A stretch of 64,000 bases of DNA, from assembly GCF_016595215.1 (NCBI RefSeq), contig NZ_JAENHK010000010.1:1721390-1785389 (forward strand), given 5' to 3'. Under the pieces are notes generated by a model that saw only the letters and a list, made by a program, of their open reading frames with translations, did no database searches and had not been told where the DNA came from. The first letter of the stretch is position 1. Each line of letters opens with the position of its first letter. This DNA is from Chryseobacterium paridis (lineage in GTDB: Bacteria; Bacteroidota; Bacteroidia; Flavobacteriales; Weeksellaceae). Both the position numbers and the translations under genes were made by a program. This document shows positions 51,631-60,342 of the stretch, in pieces.

Positions 51631-52959
51631 TTAGTACTTATAAGTATAATATCTTGCTCCTTTTGATAAAGGATTTTCAAATTCAATAGAATCCAATCCA
51701 AATCCCACATGATCTCGATTTACAGATTCAACTAATTGTTTTCTATGAAGTCTTTCATAAATGTCAAAACTTATAGCTGTTCTGTTTTTCAGATTTTCGA
51801 ATAAATCCCATTTTGAGACTACACTCTTCCAGTTTGAAGAAATTTTCCCAGCAAAAACTTTAGATTTTGACCCACTTCCGTATCCTAGAAATCCTATTTC
51901 CTTTCCAGCTAGATCTTCACCTTCATTGTATGAAATCTGCAATGCTGAAAGTAATGCCATAAATATAGAGGCCGTATACATATTCCCTATTTCGGAAGAT
52001 GCTCTCTGCGTTCTTTCAATTTTACTATTTATAAATTGAAGATAATCTTCAGACTTAGCTACAATCTTCTGTTCCTCGGGAGTTTCGTAGCTCAATCCAT
52101 TTTCCAAACTGTAAATTTCAGTAAATACTCTTTTTCCGTGAAAAGCGTACGGAAGGTGAAAGATTAAATATCTCCAGTCTTCATACGGTTTATCCCTGCC
52201 AGTGATCTCTTTATAATGAATATATGCTTCTCTGATACGGTCCTGATAACATTGATTAGAATATTGACCATCAAAAACCGGTTCATCCGTAAACACTTCT
52301 ATTTTATCAGGGAAAGATACCGGAGCATCTGCTAAATCAGTTTTTAAATATTGACGTCTTGGTTTGAAAAAATCGAAAACACTTTCGGTAGCCACTCCCC
52401 ACTGATTTTCAATTTCTAATAAATCAGGTTGAGAGGAAATTAATAAAGCCACTGCTCCACCCCCTTGCGTATATTCACCTGAAGATGCTAATTCATATTT
52501 TGCGTAATCACTTGCAATGACAATTGCTTTTTTACCAGGATTCACTCTTACAAAATCGAGAGAGTTATGCAAGGCGTCAACAGCTCCGACACAAGCAAAT
52601 GTCATATCTACAACATCACAATTTTTAAAACATCGCTCTCCATATTCTTTTTCCAATACTTTTTCAACCATTTGCATCGCATAAGAGGCTGTAGGTTTTG
52701 CGGCATCCAATGCACTTTCGGTTCCCAGATAAATTCTAGCGACCTCTCCAGGATTGATATTATAATCTTTTATTAATCTTAATAATGCTTCTGCTGCGAA
52801 AGTAGCCGCATCTTCATGAACATCGGGAAAACCCATTTTATGTAACCCTAACCCTTTTTCTAATTTTGCAGGTTCAATCCCCCTTACTTCCGCTAAATCT
52901 TTTATTTCCAAATACAAAGAAGGCACATAATAACTTGCTGCCTCTATTCCAAAACTCAT
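51631..52959 (-). CDS. mvaS: hydroxymethylglutaryl-CoA synthase family protein
   Basis: 442 residues, thiolase-like fold. It condenses acetyl-CoA with acetoacetyl-CoA to HMG-CoA for isoprenoids. The acid Glu is in LGTESALDAAKP (about 79-90). The nucleophile Cys is in VDMTFACVGAVDAL (about 117-130). The His is in FHLPYAFHGKRVF (about 233-245), and GGGAVALLISSQ follows the Cys domain. The C-terminal SKGARYYTYKY is family-like. The mevalonate route is used in Flavobacteriia, which fits. Single gene, with its own terminator. Within the family, a ketosynthase-related enzyme is a weaker alternative. Confidence 0.85.
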   Translation of the reverse strand: MSFGIEAASYYVPSLYLEIKDLAEVRGIEPAKLEKGLGLHKMGFPDVHEDAATFAAEALLRLIKDYNINPGEVARIYLGTESALDAAKPTASYAMQMVEKVLEKEYGERCFKNCDVVDMTFACVGAVDALHNSLDFVRVNPGKKAIVIASDYAKYELASSGEYTQGGGAVALLISSQPDLLEIENQWGVATESVFDFFKPRRQYLKTDLADAPVSFPDKIEVFTDEPVFDGQYSNQCYQDRIREAYIHYKEITGRDKPYEDWRYLIFHLPYAFHGKRVFTEIYSLENGLSYETPEEQKIVAKSEDYLQFINSKIERTQRASSEIGNMYTASIFMALLSALQISYNEGEDLAGKEIGFLGYGSGSKSKVFAGKISSNWKSVVSKWDLFENLKNRTAISFDIYERLHRKQLVESVNRDHVGFGLDSIEFENPLSKGARYYTYKY

Positions 52960-53051
52960 ATTATCTAAATTTTATACGAATTTAAAAAAAAGTAAACGTT
53001 TAACCTTCGCAATATGATCTAGTTTTTAAAAATTCATTTTCATAATTGGGG

Positions 53052-53088
53052 AAAAGAAAGAAGCACTTCCATTGTGAAAGTGCTTCTT
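53052..53088 (-). terminator. terminator of the M1 aminopeptidase gene
   Basis: A perfect 11-bp stem AAGAAGCACTT (53058-53068) with AAGTGCTTCTT (53078-53088), followed on the minus strand by CTTTTC. It lies 20 bp below the aminopeptidase stop. Confidence 0.85.
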
Positions 53089-53108
53089 AATGTATAATAC
53101 TATTACAA

Positions 53109-55619
53109 TTATTTGTAACTCTCAATCGCTTTATTCAATGCATCTATTTGTTTATTGATGCTTGCTGTGTTCTGGGGATTTTGCTTCAGCAACTCCATTT
53201 TTTTGCTGAGACCATCTTTTAAAATTTGGGAGATCATCATTTTAGCCTGAGGATTCTGAGCTACCTGACCTTTCGCCCGATCCATCATTTTAGTGATACT
53301 TTCGGTAGCTTCAAGATTGTCTGAAGTCATGATCCAATTGAAACCATCTTCAGCAGATTTTCCTAATTCCGGATTCTGGAATTTAATAAATGGATAAAAT
53401 GCCGCTATAGAAGCAATATTTGCCATTTGAGAAGTGACTTTATTTTTTACAACTATGGGTAATAACTGCGCTAATAAATCATCAGAAGCTCCTTTTAAAT
53501 CAATTTTATCCGCTAGCGCGTTAGCTTTAGAAGGATCTACAGTAACTATTGCAGATAAAGAGTTTCCTCTTACAGAATTGGAAACAGCATTAACTCCCTT
53601 CTCAAAAATAGGAAGATATTTTTTATCTTTCGTTTTTGCTAAAGCAGCAATAGCAGCACCCTGAACCAAAGTTTTAGGATCGTTTGCTACCAGTTTTTCT
53701 ACATCGGCAGCTAAAGCTTTTGCTTGCTCAGGATTGGATAAATCCATTAATTCCAGTGCTTTCATTCTCACTCTGAAGTAAGGATCTTTTAAAGCAGCGG
53801 ATAATAACTTTGTCGCAGTTGGATTCTTGCCAACCTGATCTTTAATTGCTTTCAATGCTGTATATCTGCTCTTAAATTCTTTTGAATTTGTGAACTGCAT
53901 GAAGCTTTGTTCAGGCGTTTTTGTTTCAGTAATTTCTGATACCAATATCCCATCCGCATTGATATTGATCAAATCCGGAGTTTTGGAAACATCAAAATTA
54001 AAAGTATTTTTAGCTTCAGCATTTACCCAAACATTATATCTTTTCGGTTTCCCGTTATCATAAACATCTATTGCCAATGGAAATTGGAAAGGTTGTTCCT
54101 GGCTTTGGTTAATCACTAAAGTAACTTGTTTTTTAACAGGTTCGAAAGTATAGGAATAATTCAATTTTGGATTTCCGCTTCCAAAATACCATTGATTAAA
54201 GAACCAGTTCAAATCTTTTCCTGAAACCTTTTCAAAAGAAAGTCTTAGCTGATGAGCTTCTCCGTTCTTATATTCATTAGTTTTCAAATAATCATTCATT
54301 CCGGCAAAGAAAGCATCATCACCTAAATAGTTTCTCAGCATATGAAGGATACCTCCTCCTTTTTGATAGGTTACCAGGTCAAAAACATCCTCACGGGAAT
54401 CATAATTGAATCGCACAAGGTTTTTATTAAAATCGGTAGGATTATGTATGTACATACTCACATCACTCATCTGATGATAATCTGCCTGATCTTTACCATA
54501 TTTATACTCATTCCACAAATATTCTGAATAGTTGGCGAATGACTCATTAACTGTAAGGTTACTCCAGCTTTCTGCTGTCACCAAATCTCCAAACCAATGA
54601 TGGAACAACTCATGGGCAATCGTATCCTCCCATTTGTTCTCATCGATTAGCTGTCCGGGCTTTTGTAAAATATCACTTCCGTGAAGTGTTGCTGTTGTAT
54701 TTTCCATAGCGCCACTCACATAATCTCTTCCTGAGATCTGTGCATACTTTGCCCAAGGATAATCATAGCCCATTTTCTTAGAGAAAAACTCGATCATTTC
54801 AGGAGTATTTCCATAGATCTGTTTTGCGTAAGGCTCGTATTCCTTTTCTATATAATAATCTACTGGAACATTTCTCCATTTATCCTTAACGATAGCATAA
54901 TCTCCTACTCCCATAAAGAAAAGATAGGTTGAGTGTCTCTTATCCATTACCCAATGATCGGTCCTCAGTCCATTTGACTCTTTCTGAGAATCTTTTAAAA
55001 CTCCATTAGAAAGGGTAACATATTTGTCAGGAACAGTCATGTAAATTTCCTGAGTAGTTTTTTGATTCGGTTTATCAATTGTTGGGAACCATGCGGAAGA
55101 AGATTCAGTTTCTCCCTGTGTCCAGATCTGGGTTGGTTTGTCAGAATCTTTTCCCTGGGCATTAATGAAATACAATCCTTTTGCATCATTAATCGCAATA
55201 CTTCCTTCCTGTTTTACTTCATTAGGACGAGAGGTGTATTTGATGTATACTGTATAATCCTGATCTTTCTGATATGTTTTATCTAAATTAATCGTTAAAA
55301 CATCATCTTTATATTCATATTTTAAAGGAGACCTTTTACCATTATTATCTAAAGCAACCTCATGGATCAACATACTTTTTGCATCAAGCACCAATTGGTT
55401 GGTTGGATAAAAATAAGGAGAAGCAGTCAGCCATTCCTCACCACCCATTTGCTCTTTCTGATAATCAAAATTTACTTTTAGTTTTGTGTGCTTTAGTTCT
55501 GTTACTTTAGTATGTGTGGCTCTGTACACCTTTTCCCTGCCTGAAGTTTCAGTTTGTGCAGATAGGTTTCCAGAAAAGAAAATTGCTAGTACCGCAATCG
55601 ATAAAATGGCCTTTTTCAT
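53109..55619 (-). CDS. secreted M1-family metallo-aminopeptidase
   Basis: 836 residues with a signal peptide (cleavage after LSAQ, residue about 22). The M1 exopeptidase motif VSGAMENTTAT (about 300-310) and the zinc motif HELFHHWFGDLV (HExxH, about 337-348) with Glu in NESFANYSEYLW (about 357-368) are all there. The N-terminal beta domain (residues 40-240) and the C-terminal region (about 600-836, HEAT-like helices, with SKEFKSRYTALKAIKDQVG) complete the M1 arrangement. It removes N-terminal residues from peptides in the periplasm or on the surface. It lies 17 bp upstream of nothing on the same strand; the small gene at 55637 precedes it by 17 bp and may be in one transcript. Confidence 0.92.
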   Translation of the reverse strand: MKKAILSIAVLAIFFSGNLSAQTETSGREKVYRATHTKVTELKHTKLKVNFDYQKEQMGGEEWLTASPYFYPTNQLVLDAKSMLIHEVALDNNGKRSPLKYEYKDDVLTINLDKTYQKDQDYTVYIKYTSRPNEVKQEGSIAINDAKGLYFINAQGKDSDKPTQIWTQGETESSSAWFPTIDKPNQKTTQEIYMTVPDKYVTLSNGVLKDSQKESNGLRTDHWVMDKRHSTYLFFMGVGDYAIVKDKWRNVPVDYYIEKEYEPYAKQIYGNTPEMIEFFSKKMGYDYPWAKYAQISGRDYVSGAMENTTATLHGSDILQKPGQLIDENKWEDTIAHELFHHWFGDLVTAESWSNLTVNESFANYSEYLWNEYKYGKDQADYHQMSDVSMYIHNPTDFNKNLVRFNYDSREDVFDLVTYQKGGGILHMLRNYLGDDAFFAGMNDYLKTNEYKNGEAHQLRLSFEKVSGKDLNWFFNQWYFGSGNPKLNYSYTFEPVKKQVTLVINQSQEQPFQFPLAIDVYDNGKPKRYNVWVNAEAKNTFNFDVSKTPDLININADGILVSEITETKTPEQSFMQFTNSKEFKSRYTALKAIKDQVGKNPTATKLLSAALKDPYFRVRMKALELMDLSNPEQAKALAADVEKLVANDPKTLVQGAAIAALAKTKDKKYLPIFEKGVNAVSNSVRGNSLSAIVTVDPSKANALADKIDLKGASDDLLAQLLPIVVKNKVTSQMANIASIAAFYPFIKFQNPELGKSAEDGFNWIMTSDNLEATESITKMMDRAKGQVAQNPQAKMMISQILKDGLSKKMELLKQNPQNTASINKQIDALNKAIESYK

Positions 55620-55636
55620 CCTTATTTAATTTATTA

Positions 55637-55864
55637 TTATTTAGAATTATTTTTTGTTAAAATCTCAAAAATATCATTGACTAGTGTTTCATAATCGCCC
55701 TTTTTAAGTTGCTCTTTTGTTTTCGCAAAGGCTTTTTTCAATTCACTTTCCGGGTTTTCTTCGTCTATGATCTCCACAGAAATAACTCCCTTTAATTGCA
55801 GAATGGCATTTTGCAATAATTCGAGATCTACTTTTTGATCAGTATGTATTTTTAAATATTTCAT
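55637..55864 (-). CDS. small hypothetical protein
   Basis: 75 residues, no signal peptide. It starts MKYLKIHTDQKVDLELLQNA, followed by a beta strand (VISVEII), then two Lys/Glu-rich helices (LKKAFAKTKEQLKKGDYETL). The size and a short strand-helix start are reminiscent of antitoxins, but there is no toxin beside it. It is 3 nt downstream of the serine hydrolase and 17 bp upstream of the aminopeptidase, both on the same strand, so it is in the middle of a likely operon. Function unknown. Confidence 0.65.
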   Translation of the reverse strand: MKYLKIHTDQKVDLELLQNAILQLKGVISVEIIDEENPESELKKAFAKTKEQLKKGDYETLVNDIFEILTKNNSK

Positions 55865-55867
55865 TTT

Positions 55868-57187
55868 TTACTCTTTTGTAAATAAGATATTATTACCTCC
55901 TTGTAAAAGAACAAGTTCTTTTTTCGTTGGGTTAAAGTTAATAACAATTCCTGCTGTATCAAATTTAAAACTTGTTTTAGAAGTTGCTTCTAAAGGAAAA
56001 GCTCCCTGGCCTGTTGCCTGGGCCATTAATACTTTATCTTTAACAAAAACACTGATTTTCATAGGCATTTTTGCTGTAGCATATGTCCCTGTAAATTGCT
56101 GAAGTTCACTTTCAGAAAGATGGATAACTGTAAAACTCGGAATTTCAAAATCCCTTCCATAGGCTGCACTTAGAGCTGCAATAGAAATATTGTTGTTTTC
56201 AAAATTACTTTGATTGGTAATCATCGCGAAAGTCCTTTCCCCATCTGGAAAGTAATACAGTACCGAACTGAAATGATCAATTCCTCCATTATGCCCAAAC
56301 CCTTTTTTTCCCGCAAAAGGAACTTCTGCCAATCCAAAACCATAATGCTCTTTAAATGTAAGCATTTTTTCCAGACTTTCCTTTGAGATTAGTTTCCCGG
56401 AAGTCAGCCCATTCATAAATATAATCAATTCAGAAGGGGTAGAAACCAGATTTCCTGCACCTATAGGAACAGACATATCTGTTTCAGAACTTTTTACATA
56501 TTTACTATCGGCATAAGTATATGAGTTAGCCATATTTTTTGAAGGATCTATCTTCCCTCCCACTTTTGTGTATTTTAATTGTAGTGGCTTACCAATATAT
56601 TCCTCGATTATTTGAGCGTAAGGTTTTTTGTAAATTTTCTCTAAAATAAAACCCAATAAAGAATAATTTGAATTGCTGTAACTGAATTTGGCATCCGGCT
56701 CAAAATCGGAACCTGCTTTTTGAATAATATCTATAAGCTTTTCCTCTGAAATAGGCAGTTGATAATATGTACTATACAAACCATCATCAGTAAAATTATG
56801 AATTCCACTTCTGTGATTCAAAAGATATTCTATTTTGATCTTTTCTGCATTTTTTATTTGTGGAAAAAACTGGCTTAAATTAGTATCGAGGGTTAATTTT
56901 TTACTCTCAACAGCCTTCATGATCAAAACTGCAGTGAAAGTTTTTGAGATGGAACCGATTCTGTAAATTGTACTGATATCAGCTTTTTTCTGGTTTTCTA
57001 CGTCGGAAAATCCAATTGCATTGGAATAAATTACTTTTCCATGATCTGCAATAGCAAAGCTACCCATCACCTTATGTTCGTTATCCAGGACTTTAAAATA
57101 ATTATCCAGTTTTTCCTTATCAATATTTTGACTAAAACTAAGGTTAAAAGCTCCTATGGAAACACAAAAAAATATTTTTTTAAACAT
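55868..57187 (-). CDS. serine hydrolase (beta-lactamase/class C fold)
   Basis: 439 residues with a signal peptide (cleavage after LSFSQ, residue about 20). The catalytic SxxK is in RIGSISKTFTAVLI (about 72-85), the YxN in FSYSNSNYSLLG (about 163-174) and the third motif HxG in GFGHNGGIDHFSS (about 294-306). A C-terminal beta domain follows (about 350-439), typical of DUF3471-bearing hydrolases. It may cleave peptidoglycan-like peptides, D-amino-acid esters or other esters in the periplasm; the substrate is not readable. It is 3 nt upstream of the small hypothetical gene on the same strand. Confidence 0.85.
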   Translation of the reverse strand: MFKKIFFCVSIGAFNLSFSQNIDKEKLDNYFKVLDNEHKVMGSFAIADHGKVIYSNAIGFSDVENQKKADISTIYRIGSISKTFTAVLIMKAVESKKLTLDTNLSQFFPQIKNAEKIKIEYLLNHRSGIHNFTDDGLYSTYYQLPISEEKLIDIIQKAGSDFEPDAKFSYSNSNYSLLGFILEKIYKKPYAQIIEEYIGKPLQLKYTKVGGKIDPSKNMANSYTYADSKYVKSSETDMSVPIGAGNLVSTPSELIIFMNGLTSGKLISKESLEKMLTFKEHYGFGLAEVPFAGKKGFGHNGGIDHFSSVLYYFPDGERTFAMITNQSNFENNNISIAALSAAYGRDFEIPSFTVIHLSESELQQFTGTYATAKMPMKISVFVKDKVLMAQATGQGAFPLEATSKTSFKFDTAGIVINFNPTKKELVLLQGGNNILFTKE

Positions 57188-57246
57188 ACTAATGAGATTT
57201 CATTAATAGGTAGTGAAAATAAGAGACTTGTTACATATCTAAACCT

Positions 57247-58164
57247 TTATCTGGTCGGATATTCATCAGGAAAAATATCATTGGTCTCCAATTCTCTTGT
57301 GATTTCAATTTCATCACTGAAAAGAGTATCTTTTTTAAGATAATTAAGAATAAATTCTTTGTTTGCAGGATTTCTTAAAGACAGTAGTTCTTTGAGATAT
57401 ATGCGCTTTGAAATACCAACTAAAGTATCATTTTTAATGATTGAGATGAATTCTTTTTGTAAGGCATCAATATAGTCACTCTTATGCCAATGACTTAAGT
57501 AAATAGCTGCGAAAATTTCATGATTCTTAAAAGCTAAAGTCTCAATTCTTTTTCGATAATTTTTAGGAAAATTTTTATATCTAAATACCTCTAATAAAAG
57601 GCTTTTTGGTGAATTTGGATTAAAAATAATAATGCTGTCAAGCTTTTTCAACAACTGATCTGATTGTCTGTTCTTAGCAGGCAAAGAATAACAATATTTA
57701 TGATACAAAGGTTCAGCAGGGTTTAGATCTCCTACCAAACAACCGTTCTGTGTATGAATTGTGGTTTTTAAATTTAAAAAATTTGAAAATACCTTATCAA
57801 TCAGCTCTGGTTTTCTTTCCAAAAGTCCTACAGATGCATAAACAGCTACTGTCTTGTTTCTATTATTAATAAGTGATAAAAGCTCATCCTCTGAAGCCAG
57901 TTGAACCAACTTTTTGAAGTTCTCTGCATTGGCTGGTTTCTCTACACTCTTTCCCATCACATCAGTCTGGTAAGTATTTATGCGGGAAATTCGTGTCACA
58001 ATATTTCTTAAATGTTGAGGTACTCGTAATGTATCAAAAATAGCATCTTTAGAATTATCCCAAGTATCTATCAAAAGGTCAGAATATACAGGCTCTTTCT
58101 CTTTTTTACAACTAAAAAGAAAAATCGCAGAAATTATGATAATAAAAATCTTAGAAACAGGCAT
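57247..58164 (-). CDS. putative lipoprotein with HEAT-like repeats
   Basis: 305 residues. The lipobox is AIFLFSC (Cys at residue 19), then KKEKEPVYSD, so it is a lipoprotein. The mature part is helical, with units such as LVQLASEDELLSLINNRNKT and VAVYASVGLLERKPELIDKV that look like HEAT-type repeats. No enzymatic motif. Its ATG overlaps the thyA stop by 1 nt (TAATG), so translation is coupled to thymidylate synthase, though no functional link is evident. Confidence 0.7.
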   Translation of the reverse strand: MPVSKIFIIIISAIFLFSCKKEKEPVYSDLLIDTWDNSKDAIFDTLRVPQHLRNIVTRISRINTYQTDVMGKSVEKPANAENFKKLVQLASEDELLSLINNRNKTVAVYASVGLLERKPELIDKVFSNFLNLKTTIHTQNGCLVGDLNPAEPLYHKYCYSLPAKNRQSDQLLKKLDSIIIFNPNSPKSLLLEVFRYKNFPKNYRKRIETLAFKNHEIFAAIYLSHWHKSDYIDALQKEFISIIKNDTLVGISKRIYLKELLSLRNPANKEFILNYLKKDTLFSDEIEITRELETNDIFPDEYPTR

Positions 58165-58958
58165 TAAATCGCCACAGGTGCCTTAATTCCTGGATGTGGA
58201 TCGTAATTTTCAAGAATAAAATCTTCAAAATTAAAATTGAAAATGTCTTTGATTTCAGGATTTAATTTCATGGTCGGAAGAGGTCTAGGATCTCTGGACA
58301 ATTGTCTGTTAACCTGTTCGAAATGATTATTATAAATATGAACATCTCCAAAGCTGTGAACATAATCTCCAACTTCAAGATCACAAACCTGAGCTACCAT
58401 CATAAGTAGCAGTGCATAGCTTGCAATATTAAAAGGAACGCCAAGGAATACATCAGCACTTCTCTGATATAATTGTAAAGATAATTTACCATCAGCAACA
58501 TAAAATTGAAATAGTGCATGGCAAGGTGCTAATGCCATATTTGGAATTTCGGCTACATTCCATGCAGAAACAATCAGTCTTCTGGAGTCTGGATTTTTTT
58601 TGATCTGATCAATCACATCTGAAATTTGATCAACCACTTTGTTATCTGCTCCTTTCCAACTTCTCCATTGTGCACCATAAACGGGACCTAAGTCTCCATT
58701 TTCATTAGCCCATTCATCCCAGATACTTACTCCATTATCATTCAAGTATTGTATGTTAGTATCTCCTTTCAAGAACCAAAGTAACTCATAAATAATAGAT
58801 TTCAAATGCACCTTTTTGGTAGTCACCAAAGGGAAACCTTTCGATAAATCATACCTCAACTGATATCCAAAAACGCTTCTTGTTCCTGTTCCTGTTCTAT
58901 CCGTTTTATCTGTTCCATTGTCTAGAATATGCTGTAAAAGGTCTAAGTAGTTTTGCAT
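58164..58958 (-). CDS. thyA: thymidylate synthase
   Basis: 264 residues, the ThyA length. It methylates dUMP to dTMP with methylene-tetrahydrofolate. The start YLDLLQHILDNGTDKTDRTG (about 4-23) holds the phosphate-binding Arg. Other signatures are FPLVTTKKVHLKSIIYELLW, the nucleophile Cys in LAPCHALFQFYV (about 143-154), QRSADVFLGVPFNIASYALL, and the C-terminal DPHPGIKAPVAI. Its stop overlaps the next lipoprotein ATG (TAATG). No folA follows in this window. Confidence 0.97.
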   Translation of the reverse strand: MQNYLDLLQHILDNGTDKTDRTGTGTRSVFGYQLRYDLSKGFPLVTTKKVHLKSIIYELLWFLKGDTNIQYLNDNGVSIWDEWANENGDLGPVYGAQWRSWKGADNKVVDQISDVIDQIKKNPDSRRLIVSAWNVAEIPNMALAPCHALFQFYVADGKLSLQLYQRSADVFLGVPFNIASYALLLMMVAQVCDLEVGDYVHSFGDVHIYNNHFEQVNRQLSRDPRPLPTMKLNPEIKDIFNFNFEDFILENYDPHPGIKAPVAI

Positions 58959-59011
58959 TTTGAAAAATTAATTAGTGTGTTTTTTAATAAATGATAATAG
59001 ACTTCAAAGTT

Positions 59012-59051
59012 AATAAAAAAACAGCTGTGAAAAATAATTTCAAAGCTGTTT
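59012..59051 (-). terminator. terminator of the repeat-protein gene
   Basis: The arms AAACAGCT (59019-59026) and AGCTGTTT (59044-59051) are extended inside by TGAAA/TTTCA around an AATAA loop. On the minus strand it runs into a T-tract. Confidence 0.75.
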
Positions 59052-59129
59052 AACTTTATTTTGTTTGGAATAATTCGGCAAAGCCTTTTAATAAATCATT
59101 GATTAATTTCCGGTGATTTCAAATTTAAA

Positions 59130-59771
59130 TTACCTTACGACAACTCCCACTTCAGGAGAGTTTCCTTCTATTGATTTTATTCTTCCGAATTTATTTTTAT
59201 TCATAATAGTATCATTCCAGTAATCAAGGTTAACGGGTCCGAATTTTATCAACTTTTTGTATTTACTTTTATCCATAATATCTTTCATTCCATAATCGAT
59301 TGAAATATTTCCAATTGATTTCAGTTTTCCAAATTTGCTGTTATCCATTATGTCCTTTTCCCAATAATCTACAGATACCTCTCCAATCTTTTTTACCTTA
59401 CCGCTTTTTTCTCTGTCAAAACGATCCCAATAATCTATAGAGATATTTCCAATATTCTTCACTTTACCATCCTTATCTGTATCAAACCGGTCGAAGTAGT
59501 CCACTGTTAGATTGCCTATCTTCTTTATTTTGCCCAATTTATCACGATCAAAGTATTGATCATCGTAATAGTCAATTTCTCCGTTTGAAATAGAATTAAA
59601 TCCGGCAATTGATCCCTGATCATCAATTGTAATAATTATGTCTCCTATAGTAATATCAACAGATTCCAAATCATAGGATTCATGTGAAACATTCGCCTTT
59701 ATCTGAGCTAGCATTAAAGAGTTGACAACTAAAAAAAGAAGAGTACAAAGAGCGTATTTCAATTTTATCAT
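59130..59771 (-). CDS. secreted protein with internal IG-(x)-DY repeats
   Basis: 213 residues with a signal peptide (cleavage after LMLAQ, residue about 23). From about residue 85 to 200 it consists of five full copies and one partial copy of a 22-24-residue unit with consensus GK-[LV]-K-x-IG-x-[IVL]-[ST]-[IV]-DYW. Copy 2 begins DTDKDGKVK, an EF-hand-like DxDxDG. Copies 3-5 carry an inserted DIMD/NDTIM segment. I do not know this family. It probably forms a beta-solenoid or repetitive sheet on the cell surface or periplasm. It follows directly the stop of the GreA-like gene (no gap). Confidence 0.7.
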   Translation of the reverse strand: MIKLKYALCTLLFLVVNSLMLAQIKANVSHESYDLESVDITIGDIIITIDDQGSIAGFNSISNGEIDYYDDQYFDRDKLGKIKKIGNLTVDYFDRFDTDKDGKVKNIGNISIDYWDRFDREKSGKVKKIGEVSVDYWEKDIMDNSKFGKLKSIGNISIDYGMKDIMDKSKYKKLIKFGPVNLDYWNDTIMNKNKFGRIKSIEGNSPEVGVVVR

Positions 59772-60212
59772 TTACCAGATATTTTCAATTGTTTGATGAT
59801 TATTATTAATCATAAACTTCTCTGCTATTTTCTTGCCAAACATTGCTTTTACCAGTGGTGACTCCACAGAAACCGTCATGACCTTCTGATTTTCAAATAC
59901 AATTTCTCCAATAGATGCTGCAATATAAAATAGTCCTTTATCAGTTTTCACTAATGCTCCATTCTGGACTTTAGAAGATTTTTCCGGACTTATTTTTTGA
60001 ACAAGAACTTGTTGATTTAAAGTTTCATTAAGTTGTCTTTGAAGATTATTAATCTCCTGCTGAACCATTTCACGACTGGTTTCATATTTATCTCCCATCG
60101 AGCTCTTCGTTTCATTATTGGCCGCTCTCGTTTCAGCAATTAAGTTTTCAAATTTTTGAATTCTCTCCGAAAGTTTTGTTTTTATGATATTTAATATTTC
60201 TTCCTTATTCAT
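59772..60212 (-). CDS. GreA/GreB-family-like protein
   Basis: 146 residues from ATG 60210-60212 (MNKEEILNIIKTKLSERIQK). The frame extends 5 codons to a TTG, which is less likely. An N-terminal coiled coil (about 5-80) includes SSMGDKYETSREMVQQEINN, which resembles the tip and second helix of the Gre coiled coil. The C-terminal part (about 85-146; GALVKTDKGLFYIAASIGEI, then SPLVKAMFGKKIAEKF) resembles the Gre FKBP-like domain. Gre factors rescue backtracked RNA polymerase. It is shorter and diverged, so a Gre-related role is inferred. The stop abuts the ATG of the repeat protein, so both are translationally coupled. Confidence 0.7.
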   Translation of the reverse strand: MNKEEILNIIKTKLSERIQKFENLIAETRAANNETKSSMGDKYETSREMVQQEINNLQRQLNETLNQQVLVQKISPEKSSKVQNGALVKTDKGLFYIAASIGEIVFENQKVMTVSVESPLVKAMFGKKIAEKFMINNNHQTIENIW

Positions 60213-60244
60213 TTTACAGTCACTCAATGTAGGTATGTATTCGA

Positions 60245-60270
60245 ATTAAAAAGCGGGCTAAAGCCCGCTT
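60245..60270 (-). terminator. terminator of the amylase gene
   Basis: A perfect 9-bp GC-rich stem AAGCGGGCT (60251-60259) with AGCCCGCTT (60262-60270) and, on the minus strand, TTTTT after the stem. It lies 73 bp below the amylase stop. Confidence 0.85.
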
Positions 60271-60342
60271 ACATTGTTATTATTATTTTAAATATAGAAA
60301 ATAATTTTATATTCTAAGCCAAAATTTCAATGACTTTAGTCT

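Noticed and set aside
55637..55864. Toxin-antitoxin pair
   Set aside because: The small protein has only the size of an antitoxin. Its neighbours are a serine hydrolase and an aminopeptidase, with no toxin.
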